Shown piece by piece: positions 45,201 to 55,959 of a stretch of DNA of 64,000 nt. This DNA is from Dipteris shenzhenensis (lineage: Eukaryota; Polypodiophyta; Polypodiopsida; Gleicheniales): NCBI GenBank assembly GCA_047967505.1, contig CM106538.1. One strand, 5' to 3'. A model generated the notes under the pieces. It saw nothing but the letters and a program-made list of their open reading frames with translations. It did not search any database and was not told the origin of the DNA. Each line of letters starts with the position of its first letter. Within the stretch, counting starts at the first letter, position 1. The position numbers and the translations under genes are program-made.

Positions 45201-48200
45201 ATAGGAGAGTGGTGTCCTATTCCATTCCACATGTGAGTTTGATTATCTCAGTGTCATTATGTAGTTGCCAGCATGAGATTGGCATCAATTCCACTCTCTG
45301 CTAGTGGTAATCTAGACAAAATAAACCTATAGATTGACATTCCACTAATTATATTGGCTGCAGTAGGATAATGGCAAAAGTGCCAATGCACATGTGAGTT
45401 TAGGATTCCTTGTGCATGTTTTCAGGTCATGGTATGAGATTGGCACCACTGCCATTCTCCACTGGTGGCATTCTCCACAGACATTGACATAATTCCATAT
45501 GATCTGTACACATCGGAGATTGTGATGACTACATAGAATAATGCACATTACCACTAGCGGAGAATGGCAGTAGGATAATGGCAAAAGTGCCAATGCACAT
45601 GCGAGTTTAGGATTCCTTTTGCATGTTTTTAGGTCATGGTATGAGATTGGCACCACTACCATTCTCCACTGGTGGCGTTCTCCACAGAGATTAACACAAT
45701 TCCATATGATCTCTACATAGTGGAGACAGTGATCACTACATAGAAGAACGCACATTACCACTAGTGGAGAATTGCAGCGGGATAATGGCAAAAGTGCAAT
45801 TGCACATGTGAGTTTAGGATTCCTTGTGCATGTTTTCAGGTCATGTTATGATATTGGCACCACTGCCATTCTCCAGTAAGATTTGTGTCAATCTCTGTGG
45901 AGAATACATAGAAGATGCACATGTGAGTTTAGGCTTCTCAATGCCATTTCTTAGGGCCTAATAAGAGATTGGCACCTCTGCCATTCTCCACTTGTACAAA
46001 TGTTTACCCTACTATTCTAGGAGGGGTATTCCAATGGTCATAGGAGAGTGGTGTCTAATTCCATTCCACATGTGAGTTTGATGATCTCAGTGACATTATG
46101 TAGTTGCCAGCATGAGATTGGCATCATTGCCATTCTCCACTAGTGGTAATCTAGACAAACTAAACCCATAGATTGACATTCCACTAATTTTATTGGCTGG
46201 AGTAGGATAATGGCAAAAGTGCAAATACACATGTGAGTTTAGGATTCCTTGTGCATGCTTTCAAGTCATGGTATGAGATTGGCACCACTGCCATTCTCCA
46301 CTTGTACAAATGTTTACCCTACTATTCTAGGAGGGGAATTCCAGTGATCATAGGAGAGTGGTGTCTGATTCCAATCCACATATGGGTTTGAAAATCTCAG
46401 AGATTGACACAATTCCATATGATCTCTACATAGCGGAGACAGTGATCACTACATAGAAGAATGCACATGTGAGTTTAGGCTTCTCAATGCCAATTCTTAG
46501 GGCCTAATAAGAGATTGGCACCACTGCCATTCTCCACTTGTACAAATGTTTACCCTACTATTCTAGGAGGGGTATTCTAGTGATCATAGGAGAGTGGTGT
46601 CTGATTCCAATCCACATATGAGTTTGATGATCTCACATATCGACACAATTCCATATGATCTCTACACATCGAAGACAGTGATCACTACATAGAAGAATGC
46701 ACATGTGAGTTTAGGATTCCTTGTGCATGTTTTCAGGTCATGGTATGAGATTGGCACCACTGCCATTCTCCACTGGTGGCATTCTCCACAGAGATTGACA
46801 CAATTCCATATGATCTCTACACATGGAGACAGTGATCACTACATAGAAGAATGCACATGTGAGTTTAGGATTCCTTGTGCATGTTTTCAGGTCATGGTAT
46901 GAGATTGGCACCACTGCCATTCTCCACTGGTGGTATTCTCCACAGAGATTGACACATATCCATATGATCTCTGCACATGTGAGTTTAGGCTTCTCAATGC
47001 CATTTCTTAGGGCCTAATAAGAGATTGGCACCACTGCCATTCTCCACTTGTACAAATGTTCAACCTACTATTCTAAGAGGGGTATTCCAGTGATCATAGG
47101 AGAGTGGTGTCCTATTCCATTCCACATGTAAGTTTGATGATCTCAGTGTCATTATGCAGTTGCCAGCATGAGATTGGCATCACTGCCATTCTCCACTAGT
47201 GGTAATCTAGACAAACTGAACCTAAAGATTGACATTCCACTAATTTTATTGGCTGTAGTAGGATAATGGCAAAAGTTCCAATGCACATGTGAGTTTAGGA
47301 TTCCTTGTGCATGTTTTCAGGTCATGGTATGAGATTGGCACCACTGCCATTCTCCACTGGTGGCATTCTCCACAGAGATTGACACAATTCCATGTGATCT
47401 TTACACAGCAGAGACAGTGATCACTACATAGAAGAATGCACATGTGAGTTTAGGCTTCTCAATGCCATTTCTTAGGGCCTAATAAGAGATTGGCACCACT
47501 GCCATTCTCCACTTGTACAAATGTTTACCCTTCTATTCTAGCAGGGGTATTCCAGTGATCATAGTAGAGTGGTGTCCGATTCCAATCCACATGTTAGTTT
47601 GATGATCTTAGTGTCATTATGTAGGTCCTAGCATGAGTTTGGCATCACTGCCATTCTCCACTAGTGGTAGTCTAGACAAACTAAACCTATAGATTGACAT
47701 TCCAAGGCCTAATAAGAGATTGACACAATTCCATATGATCTCTACATAGCGGAGGCAGTGATCACTACATAGAAGAATGCACATGTGAGTTTAGGATTCT
47801 CAATGCCATTTCTTAGGGCCAGCATGAGTTTGGGATCACTGCCATTCTCCGCTGGCAGTAATCTAGACAAAGTAAACCTATAGATTGACATTCCACTAAT
47901 TTTATTGCCTGCAATAGGATAATGGCAAAAGTGTCAATGCACATGTGAGTTTAGGATTCCTTGTGCATGTTTTCAAGTCATGGTATCAGATTGGCACCAC
48001 TACCATTCTCCACTAGTGGCATTCTCCACACAGACTGACATAATTCCATATGATCTCTACATAGCGGAGACAATGATCACTACATAGAAGAATGCACATT
48101 ACCAGTAGCGGAGAATGGCAGTAGGATAATGATGAAAATGCCAATGCACATGTGAGTTTAGGATTCCTTGTGCATGTTTTTAGGTCATCACTATATAGAA

Positions 48201-50400
48201 GAATGCACATGTGAGTTTAGGCTTCTCAATGCCATTTTCTAGGGCCTAATAAGAGATTGGCACCACTGCCATTCTCCACTTGTACAAATGTTTACCCTAC
48301 TATTCTAGGAGGGGTATTCCAGTGATCATGGGGGAGTGGTGTCCGATTCAAATCCACATGTGAGTTTGATGATCTTAGTGTCATTATGTAGGTGCCAGCA
48401 TGAGTTTGGCATCACAGCCATTCTCCACTATTGGTAGTCTAGACAAACTAAACCTATAGATTGACATTCCACTAATTTTATTGGATGCACATGTGAGTTT
48501 AGGCTTCACAGTGCAATTTTCTAGGGCCTAATAAGAGATTGGCACCATTGCCATTCTCCACTTGTACAAATGTTTACCCGAATATTCTAGGAGGGGTATT
48601 CTAAGGATCATAGGGGTATTCCACATGTGAGATTGGCACCACTGCCATTCTCCACTAGTGGCATTCTCCATAGAGATTGACACAATTCCATATGATCTCT
48701 ACACAGCGGAGACTATGATCACTACATGGAAGAATGCACATGTGAGTTTAGGCTTCTCAATGCCATTTTCTAAGGCCTAATAAGATATTTGTACCACTGC
48801 CATTCTCCACTTGTACAAATGTTTACCGTACTATTCTAGGAGGGGTATTCTAGTGATTATAGGAGAGTGGCGTCTGATTCCATTCCACATGTGAGTTTGA
48901 TGATCTCAGTGTCATTATGTAGTTGCCAACATGAGATTGGCATCACTGCCATTCTCCACTAGTGATAATCTAGACAAACTAAACTTGTAGATTGACATTC
49001 CACTAATTTTATTGGCTGCAGTAGGATAATGGCAAAAGTTTCAATGCACATGTGATTTTGATGATCTCAATGTCATTATGTAGTTGACAGCATGAGATTG
49101 GCATCACTGCCATTCTCCACTAGTGGTAGTGCCAATGCACATGTGAGTTTAGGATTCCTTGTGCATGTTTTCAGGTCATGGTATGAGATTGGCACCACTA
49201 CCATTCTCCATAGAGATTGACACAATTCCATATGATATCTACATAGTAGAGACGGTGATCACTACATAGAAGAATGCACATGTCAGTTTAGGCTTCTCCA
49301 CTAGTGATAATCTAGACAAACTAAACCTATAGATTGACATTCCACTAATTTTATTGGCTGCACATGTGAGTTATGGCACCACTTCCATTCTCCACTTGTA
49401 CAAATGTTTACCCTAATATTCTAGGAGGGGTATTCCAAGGATCATAGGAGAATGGTGCCCGATTCCAATTTGTGAGTTTGAGGATCTCAGTGTCATTATG
49501 TAGTTGCCTGCATGAGATTGGCATCACTTCAATTCTCCACTGGTGGCAGTCTAGATAAACTAAACTTGTAGACTGACATTCCACAAATTTTATTGGCTGC
49601 AGTAGTATAATGGCAAAAGTGCCAATGCACATGTGAGTTTAGGATTCCTTGTGCCATTTTTAAGGTCTTGGTATGAGATTGGCACCACTGCCATTCTCCA
49701 CTGGTGGCATTCTCCACAAAGATTGACACAAATCCATTCTCCAGTGGTGCCAATCTCTTATTAGGCCCTAGAAAATGGCATTGAGAAGCATGCACGTGTG
49801 AGTTTAGGCTTCTCAATGCCATTTTCTAGGGCCTAATAATAGATTGGCACCCTACCATTCTCCACTTGTACAAATGTTTACCCCACTATTCTAGGTGGGG
49901 TATTCCAGTGATCATAGGAGAATGGTGTCCGATTCCAATCCACATGTGAGTTGGTTGATCTTAGTGTCATTATGTAGGTGCCTGCATGAGATTGGCATCA
50001 CTGCCATTCTCCACTAGTGGTAATCTAGACAAACTAAACCTATAAATTGACATTCCACTAATTTTATTGGCTGCAGTAGGATAATGGCAAAAGTGCCAAT
50101 GGACATGTGAGTTTAGGATTCCTTGTGCATGTTTTAGAGAATGGCACCACTTCCATTCTCCACCGGTGGAACATAGAAGAATGGCATGTGAGTTTAGGCT
50201 TCTCAGTGCCATTTTCTAGGGCCCAATAAGAGATTGGCACCACTACCATTCTCCCTTGGTACAGTTGTTTACCCTAATATTATAGGAGGGGTATTCCAGT
50301 GATCATAGGAGAATGGTGCCAGGTTCCAATACACATGTGAGTTTGGGGATCTAAGTTCCATTATGTAGATCCCAGTGGAAATCTGCACAAACTCAACATG
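39239..50400. repeat. Tandem array, block 5 (largest)
   Basis: About 11 kb of the trimeric 464-bp unit. Well-ordered units occur in 39240-48200, for example GGCTGCAATAGGATAATGG at 41435. From about 48200 to 50400 the units become shorter and more diverged, and many lack whole monomers, as expected at an array edge. A segment near 49740-49790 runs in inverted orientation (GGTGCCAATCTCTTATTAGGCCCTAG), a local inversion of a type 1/type 2 junction. I see no gene in this block. The frames of about 65 codons on the - strand are by-products of the repeat. Confidence 0.85.
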
Positions 50401-50508
50401 TAGATTGGCATTCCATTGATTTTATTGGTAGTGTATCGTTGATATTTTTTATTTTGGTACCAAATCTTACACATTAATCTTGACTAGTGTTGCAAGTCTT
50501 TCAATTTA

Positions 50509-51232
50509 TCTCAAGGGATATTGGCACTAGTGCCACTCTCAAGGACTTCTTATGAGGTCTTAGAGAATGGCACTGGTGTTTCTCCATTTAAAATTAGAAT
50601 TTCAATCTCTAAATTTGCCATTCAATCATGAAAATCAAAATTGAGATTGAAGTTTAACTTGAAATCAAAATTTGAAAACTAGAATTTCGGTTTTGAAATA
50701 CAGTTTCAAATAGAATAATTTCAATTTGAAATACAAATTGAAATTAAAAATATCAATATGAATTTGAATTTAAATGTAATATTGGAGAGAATGGCATAAG
50801 TGCCCCTCTATATATCCAAAATTCAAAAGGGAACAATGGCGGGAAGAGCTATATTTCAAAATTTTATTTATCTCAAGGGATATTGGCACTAGTACCACTC
50901 GCAAGGACTTCTTATGAGGTCTTGGAGAATGGCACTGGTGCCATTCTCTATTTAAAATTAGAATTTCAATCTCTAAATTTGCCATTCAATCATGAGAATC
51001 AAAATTGAGATTGAAGTTTAACTTGAAATCAAATTTTGAAAACTAGAATTTAGGTTTTGAAATACAATTTCAAAAGAATAATTTCAATTTGAAATACAAA
51101 TTGAAATTAAAAATATCAATAGGAATTTGAATTTAAATTTAATATTGGAGAGAATGGCATAAGTGCCACTCTATATATCCAAAATTCAAAGGGAACAATG
51201 GCGGGAAGAGCTATATTTTAAAATTTGAATTA
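50509..51232. repeat. 362-bp tandem duplication with palindromic repeats
   Basis: TCTCAAGGGATATTGGCACTAG at 50509 recurs at 50871, and the similarity continues to the end of each copy (CAATGGCGGGAAGAGCTATATTT), so two units of 362 bp lie head to tail. Each carries three copies of the GAATGGCAC palindrome. The best is 50924-50949 (GGAGAATGGCACTGGTGCCATTCTCT). The rest is AT-rich with purine/pyrimidine stretches based on AATTTGAAAT. There is no coding sequence. Confidence 0.85.
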
Positions 51233-52229
51233 TTTAGTAGTTTCAGACTATCACTTTTAACTTTCAAATCTACATTTCAGACAAATCAAGACCTTTTCTC
51301 TCATTTCAATTGATGCCTTTCCCTCATTCACTTTCTATTCATTCCAAACAAATCATTTCAATTTAGCAGAATTGGAGAGGAGTCTCAGAGTTTTACTCAC
51401 CACAGCTCGCACGGAGAGTCTTGAGGCAAGGGCAGAATCGAGGAGGACGCACGGAGCTTGATGGTCGGTTGAGCGTAGGCAAAGCTTACATTTGTGCATC
51501 CACGTTTATCCAGCCGATGCATGTCAAAAAAGACAAAATTCCAGAAGGCAACCAACGGCTCGACAGCCTGAACTCCACCGGAGCTACGAAGTTAATGGAG
51601 CTAGAAGGAAACAACACAACTAATGCTCAATCAGTTCGATAGCATGAGAAATTTTCCGATTTTTTGCTTTCTTTCTTGCAATTTGGCTTCCTCCTCCACC
51701 ACCGATGCAACAAGATAACAGGAGGGTTGCGTAGATAGAGATGGAACACTCTTGGAAGCCATCAGAAGATTATCGTTGTTGAAAGAAAGAGAGAAGAGAG
51801 ATACCCTGATAGACTCAGACTCACTCTCGTCGACTACGAACGAAGCACCACAGTGAGGGAAGGCAACCAGAATATCCAATCTTGCAAGAACGAGGCGACT
51901 ATGAATGAAGCGCCGACCACTCCCTGAGTCTCTGCTGAGACTCTGTGAGAGCCTTGAGGAAAAGCTACGCACGAGGAGATTGTGAGGAAAAGCTATGCTT
52001 GACGAATCTACGTGCACGAGGAGATCCACAGCACGGAATACGAGGCGATCAACATAGGGCAACGAGCGAAATGAAAGAGAAGGTACTAGGGTTTTTCAAT
52101 TTTTTACCTTCATTAGTTTAACCTTTTGCATTTCGTTAAAAAACAAATTTAACAAGTTTAATATATTTAACCTATCCTACCTATGCACCTTTTTTTAATG
52201 TGACCTATTAAAATCACTATCATTAATCT
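51233..52229. other. Unassigned sequence without a convincing gene
   Basis: Open frames exist on both strands (51421-51642 on +, 52062-51631 on -). They overlap each other's complements, match no family I know and lack clear splice signals. The middle part (51400-52080) is less AT-rich than its flanks, so a degraded exon or first-exon/UTR region is possible. A short repeat (GCACGAGGAGAT.., GAGGAAAAGCTA..) occurs twice near 51955-52025. Confidence 0.3.
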
Positions 52230-52239
52230 AGGATCTAAG

Positions 52240-53060
52240 AATCCTCCCTACACCCTTCTTAAGGGATATTAAAATTGGCTTATGATCACAGAACAAGAGG
52301 AACGTTAAAGTAGTGGTGTCAGCCAAAATCCTTCTAGAGAAATAAGCTCTATCCAACTGAGCTTTTCTATGGAAATGACCTATCTAAATTTTGTCTAGGT
52401 GAAGACGTGTCCTCTTAGGTATCAATCAAGACATCTTGATCCTTGAGGCTATTCAAGTGGTGAACTCACTCTGCCTTATGACATTACCTATTGAGTTCCA
52501 TCTATCCCTTCTGCCTTTGACCATATTAAAATCTCCCGAAAGAATAGTATTGTCTCAAGAAGAATCTTACCACTCCAAAGGAGTGCTCTATCTCTTGCGG
52601 AGTTAGGCGCATAGACTAAAAACATTTGGCACACTACCCTCTTTGTGTTCTATATAGACCCACACTCTCTTGTCATCAATCTAGTTAAGTTGCCACCTCT
52701 ATGAAGAGATAAGAATCAGGATTGAGTGCTCTAGCACACAACAATCTTCTAAAATTTTGTGGTTTTAGGTCGTTTAATGTTCCTTGAATGTATACACTTA
52801 GGAATGAAAATTTGTATTGACTATTCTTTTTCCTCTTCTTTTCCCTTTATATGACTATTCCTCTTCTTTTTCCTTTATATGACTATTCCAGGAGGGACAT
52901 TCCTTAATAAGGTGTCTACCCAACCCACACAGAAAGCAAGAGTTTGGTATATTCTTGTAGAGAATCTTTTGGAGCAGTTCTATGCCATCTCCATCCCACA
53001 CCAAATAGTGTTTGGTGTGTGAAGATATTTAATCTATGAAGCTCCTTTTCTTCCCTTCAT
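52240..53060 (-). pseudogene. L1-type LINE remnant (ORF1 zinc knuckle and ORF2 endonuclease)
   Basis: On the - strand the first part encodes GDGIELLQKILYKNIPNS followed by a perfect CCHC knuckle, CFLCGLGRHLIKEC (52938-52897), as in ORF1 of plant L1 elements. Downstream are the hallmarks of an L1 apurinic-type endonuclease: KRVWVYIEHKEG near 52660, LSGDFNMVKGRRDR (52538-52500), LDRAYFSRRIL (about 52355-52325) and DHKPIL (about 52285). Frames are broken by many stops. The reverse transcriptase part is missing. The close spacing of ORF1 and endonuclease suggests an internal deletion. Confidence 0.7.
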
Positions 53061-53349
53061 CTGCTCCTTTTCTATACATTATCTTAGCATATTGTGCATC
53101 TAGATGTCTAGACCGTGGGTAGTAGTAGTTCATCTACACCAAGTTTGTCTTTTGAATCTATTTCTAATGCTACTAATGTTTTATAATATCTGAATTGATT
53201 TTGAATGCAATTTTAAAAGTATAACTAAAAGCATCAAGGGACATTTTGGGGTCACAAAAGTTCCCCCTGAAGCTTTTCTTCCAGCTATTTAATCTATGCC
53301 GCTATTTTTCTTCCACCTATTTAATCTATGCCACTCCTTTTCTTCCACC

Positions 53350-54160
53350 TATGCACTCCTTTTATTTTAACCTACGCTTGCGATCTAATGCTTCCAAAGC
53401 CAATATTTTTTGTTAAATGTAGAGCAAAAATCAGACGCTCGTCAACTAATTCAATCTGCAACTTAAAATTTTACTTTTATTGGACCTTTACTTCGGAAGC
53501 TTCCAAAACATAACTAAGCTAACATGAAAGAACTCACACAACTGAAGTAATATCGATCAAGTATTTAGCTTATGCTTGTCTTTTATTTAACATTTTTCTT
53601 TTATTTAGCCTATGCATATATCTTGTTTAACATACTTAACCTATGCATTTCTTTTATTTAACATATTTCTTTTATTTAGCCTATGCATATATTTTGTTTA
53701 ACATACTTAACCTATGAATTTCTTTTATTTAACATATCTAAACTATGCATTTCTTTTATTTAACATATTTTCCCTATGCATTTATTTTATTTCTTTCATT
53801 TAACATATCTAACGTATGCATTTCTTTTATTTCGATTTTACATTGTCCACACTCATTTTCTTCCTTTTTTACATTGTCCTCATGCCTTTTATTTAACCTA
53901 TTCTCATCTTCCTTTAAAAAAATCCATAGCTTGCGATCTAATGATGAGCATGATTACAATTTTTTTTAACATGGAGAAAAATCACATGCTCGTCAACTAA
54001 TTCAATCTACACCTTAGAATTTTACATTACTTGGACCTTGATCAAGAAAAACATACTCTAACATAAAAATTTGTAACTTAACCAACCTAGCATAACCAAA
54101 CTAACGTGAATAAACTCACATAATGAGCTAGGTTTCATAAAGTAATATCGATCAACTTTA
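53350..54160. repeat. AT-rich degenerate repeats and an imperfect long duplication
   Basis: Two diverged copies of a segment of about 200 bp lie at about 53380-53560 and 53930-54155. Both contain TTGCGATCTAATG, then CTCGTCAACTAATTCAATCT, TTGGACCTT and AAGTAATATCGATCAA. Between them, 53570-53920, is a degenerate minisatellite built on TTCTTTTATTTAACATAT and CTTAACCTATGCA. Frames here are low-complexity and are not genes. Confidence 0.6.
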
Positions 54161-54254
54161 CCACATATATGAATAAATGGAAGTAAAATAGTGTATGGTT
54201 TCAAATGAATACCACGTTCACACACACACACAAAGTCTATGGTCTCAAGTTCTG

Positions 54255-55700
54255 GCATTGCAATGGGAGAATGGCACTACTGCCATCCTCCAATCTCCCC
54301 ATTTTGCAAAGCTAAAATTTTTTAAATTTGCTCCACTTCCATTCTCCCATTGCAATGTCCCAATTCAAAACTTTGGCTTTGCAAAGGGGGAATGGCACCA
54401 GTGCCATTCTCCCATTGTGATTTCCCGATTCAAATCTTGGTTGTGCAAAGGGGAAATGGCACTAGTGCCATTCTCCCAGATTCAAAGTTTTGGCTTCACA
54501 GAGTCAAAATGGCTTCACAAAGTCAAAATGGCACATGTGAGTTTGATGATCTCAGTGTCATTATGTAGGTGCCAGCATGAGATTGGCATCACTGCCATTC
54601 TCTGCTAGTGGTAATCTAGACAAACTAAACCTATAGATTGACATTCCACTAATTTTATTGGCTACAGTAGGATAATGGCAAAAGTGCAAATGCACATGTG
54701 AGTTTAGGATTCCTTGTGCATGTTTTCAGGTCATGGTATGAGATTGGCACCACTGCCATTCTCCACAGAGATTGACACAAATCCATATGAACTCTACAGA
54801 GCAGAGACTGTGATCATAGGAGAGTGGTGTCCGATTCCATTCCACATGAGTTTGATGATCTCAATGTCATTATGTAGTTGCCAGCATGAGATTGGCATCA
54901 CTGCCATTCTCCGCTGGTGGTAATCTAGACAAACTAAACCTATAGATTGACATTCCACTAATTCCAATGGGAGAATGGCACTAGTGCCCTTCTACCTTTG
55001 TGAAGCCAAAATTTTGAATCAGGACATTCCATTGGGAGAATGGCACTAGTGCCATTCTCCATTTTCCAATGGGAGAATGGCACTAGTGCCATTCTCCATT
55101 TTCCTATTATAAAGCCAAAATTTTTAAATTTTAAATTTGCACCACTGCCATTCTCCCGTTGCAATGTCCCGATTCAAAACTTTGGCTGTGCCATTCTCCC
55201 CATGCAATGTCGTGATTCAAAATTTCTACTTCACAAAGACAGTATGCCATTCTCCCATTGCAATGTCATGATTTAGAATCTTGGCTTTACAAAGGGAAAA
55301 TGGCATGAGTGCTAGTCTCCCAATGCAATGTCTTGATTCAAAGTTTGCCTTCATAAAGGGAGAATGGCACCAGTGCCATTCTCCCATTGCAATGTCCTAA
55401 TATAAAATTTTGGTTTTGCAAAGGGAGCATGGCACCATTGGCATTCTCCCAAGGCAAAGTCCCAAGTCAAAATTCTGTCTTCCAAAGGAAGAATGGCACT
55501 AGTCTGTTCTCCTCTTATGAAGACAAATGTTTTTCTCAAGTCAATGCATGGGGAGAATGGCACTGGTGCCATTCCCCTTTTCAAAGATGGGATATGCAAT
55601 TCTCCATAGGAAAGCCGAATTCACATGGAGAATGGCACCAATGCCATTCTGCACAATCCCACATGGAGAATGGCACTGGTGCCATTCTCCCCCCGCTACA
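54255..55700. repeat. Tandem cluster of the palindromic repeat (about 60-70 bp period)
   Basis: The unit is the palindrome followed by a spacer such as CATTGCAATGTCCCGATTC, then AAAATTTTGGCTTTGCAAAG. Clear palindromes lie at 54386-54413, 54451-54478, 54969-54993 (one arm damaged), 55034-55060, 55071-55097, 55358-55384, 55551-55577, 55627-55650 and 55664-55691. Those at 55034 and 55071 are perfect, and GGGAGAATGGCACTAGTGCC is one full arm with its centre. This is the densest set in the window, and it differs from the 464-bp array although it shares the core. Confidence 0.8.
54531..54962. repeat. Displaced fragment of the 464-bp array
   Basis: From GGCACATGTGAGTTTGATGATCTC to GACATTCCACTAATT the sequence is ordinary array type 2/type 3/type 1 monomer sequence, about 4 kb beyond the array edge and embedded in the palindrome cluster. 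The junctions fall exactly at shared core sequence (AATGGCAC on the left, ACTAATTCCAATGGGAGAATGG on the right). This suggests exchange between the two repeat types through the common palindrome. Confidence 0.75.
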
Positions 55701-55959
55701 AGGACAACTTTGTTGGTCTTATGAAATTCTTTGGTTGTAGTTTGTTCATAATCAATTTCCTATTATCGTAATGAGAGGGGATGGCTACTATCAGATGCAT
55801 GAATTAGGTCATGACGATGGTGAAAATAATTCATGCTTTAGAAAAAGTTTTATCAAATTGCTAAAATTTTTAGGGAAATAATTCATGATTTCATGAAAAT
55901 TTTGTATAAACTCATTCATGCATTCTAGATATTTGCACCAATGCCATTCTTCTCCTAAC

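Noticed and set aside
10801-48210. Dozens of ~65-codon frames on the - strand with near-identical proteins (MCILLCSDHCLRC...)
   Set aside because: They coincide with the type 3/type 1 part of the tandem repeat and vary with it, including in length and amino acids. There is no start context, no partner gene and no sign of selection that I can judge by eye. They are repeat by-products.
9390-50400. CRISPR-like appearance of short repeats with spacers
   Set aside because: The repeats are 155/464-bp satellite monomers with homologous, not unique, intervals. There are no cas genes, and the DNA is eukaryotic.
51421-52062. Overlapping frames of 73 and 143 codons on opposite strands
   Set aside because: No domain, no splice signals, and each could be the shadow of the other. 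They are reported only as unassigned sequence.
53745-54000. Phe/Leu-rich frames of 74 codons suggesting membrane peptides
   Set aside because: They arise from TTTATTTAACATA-type low-complexity repeats.
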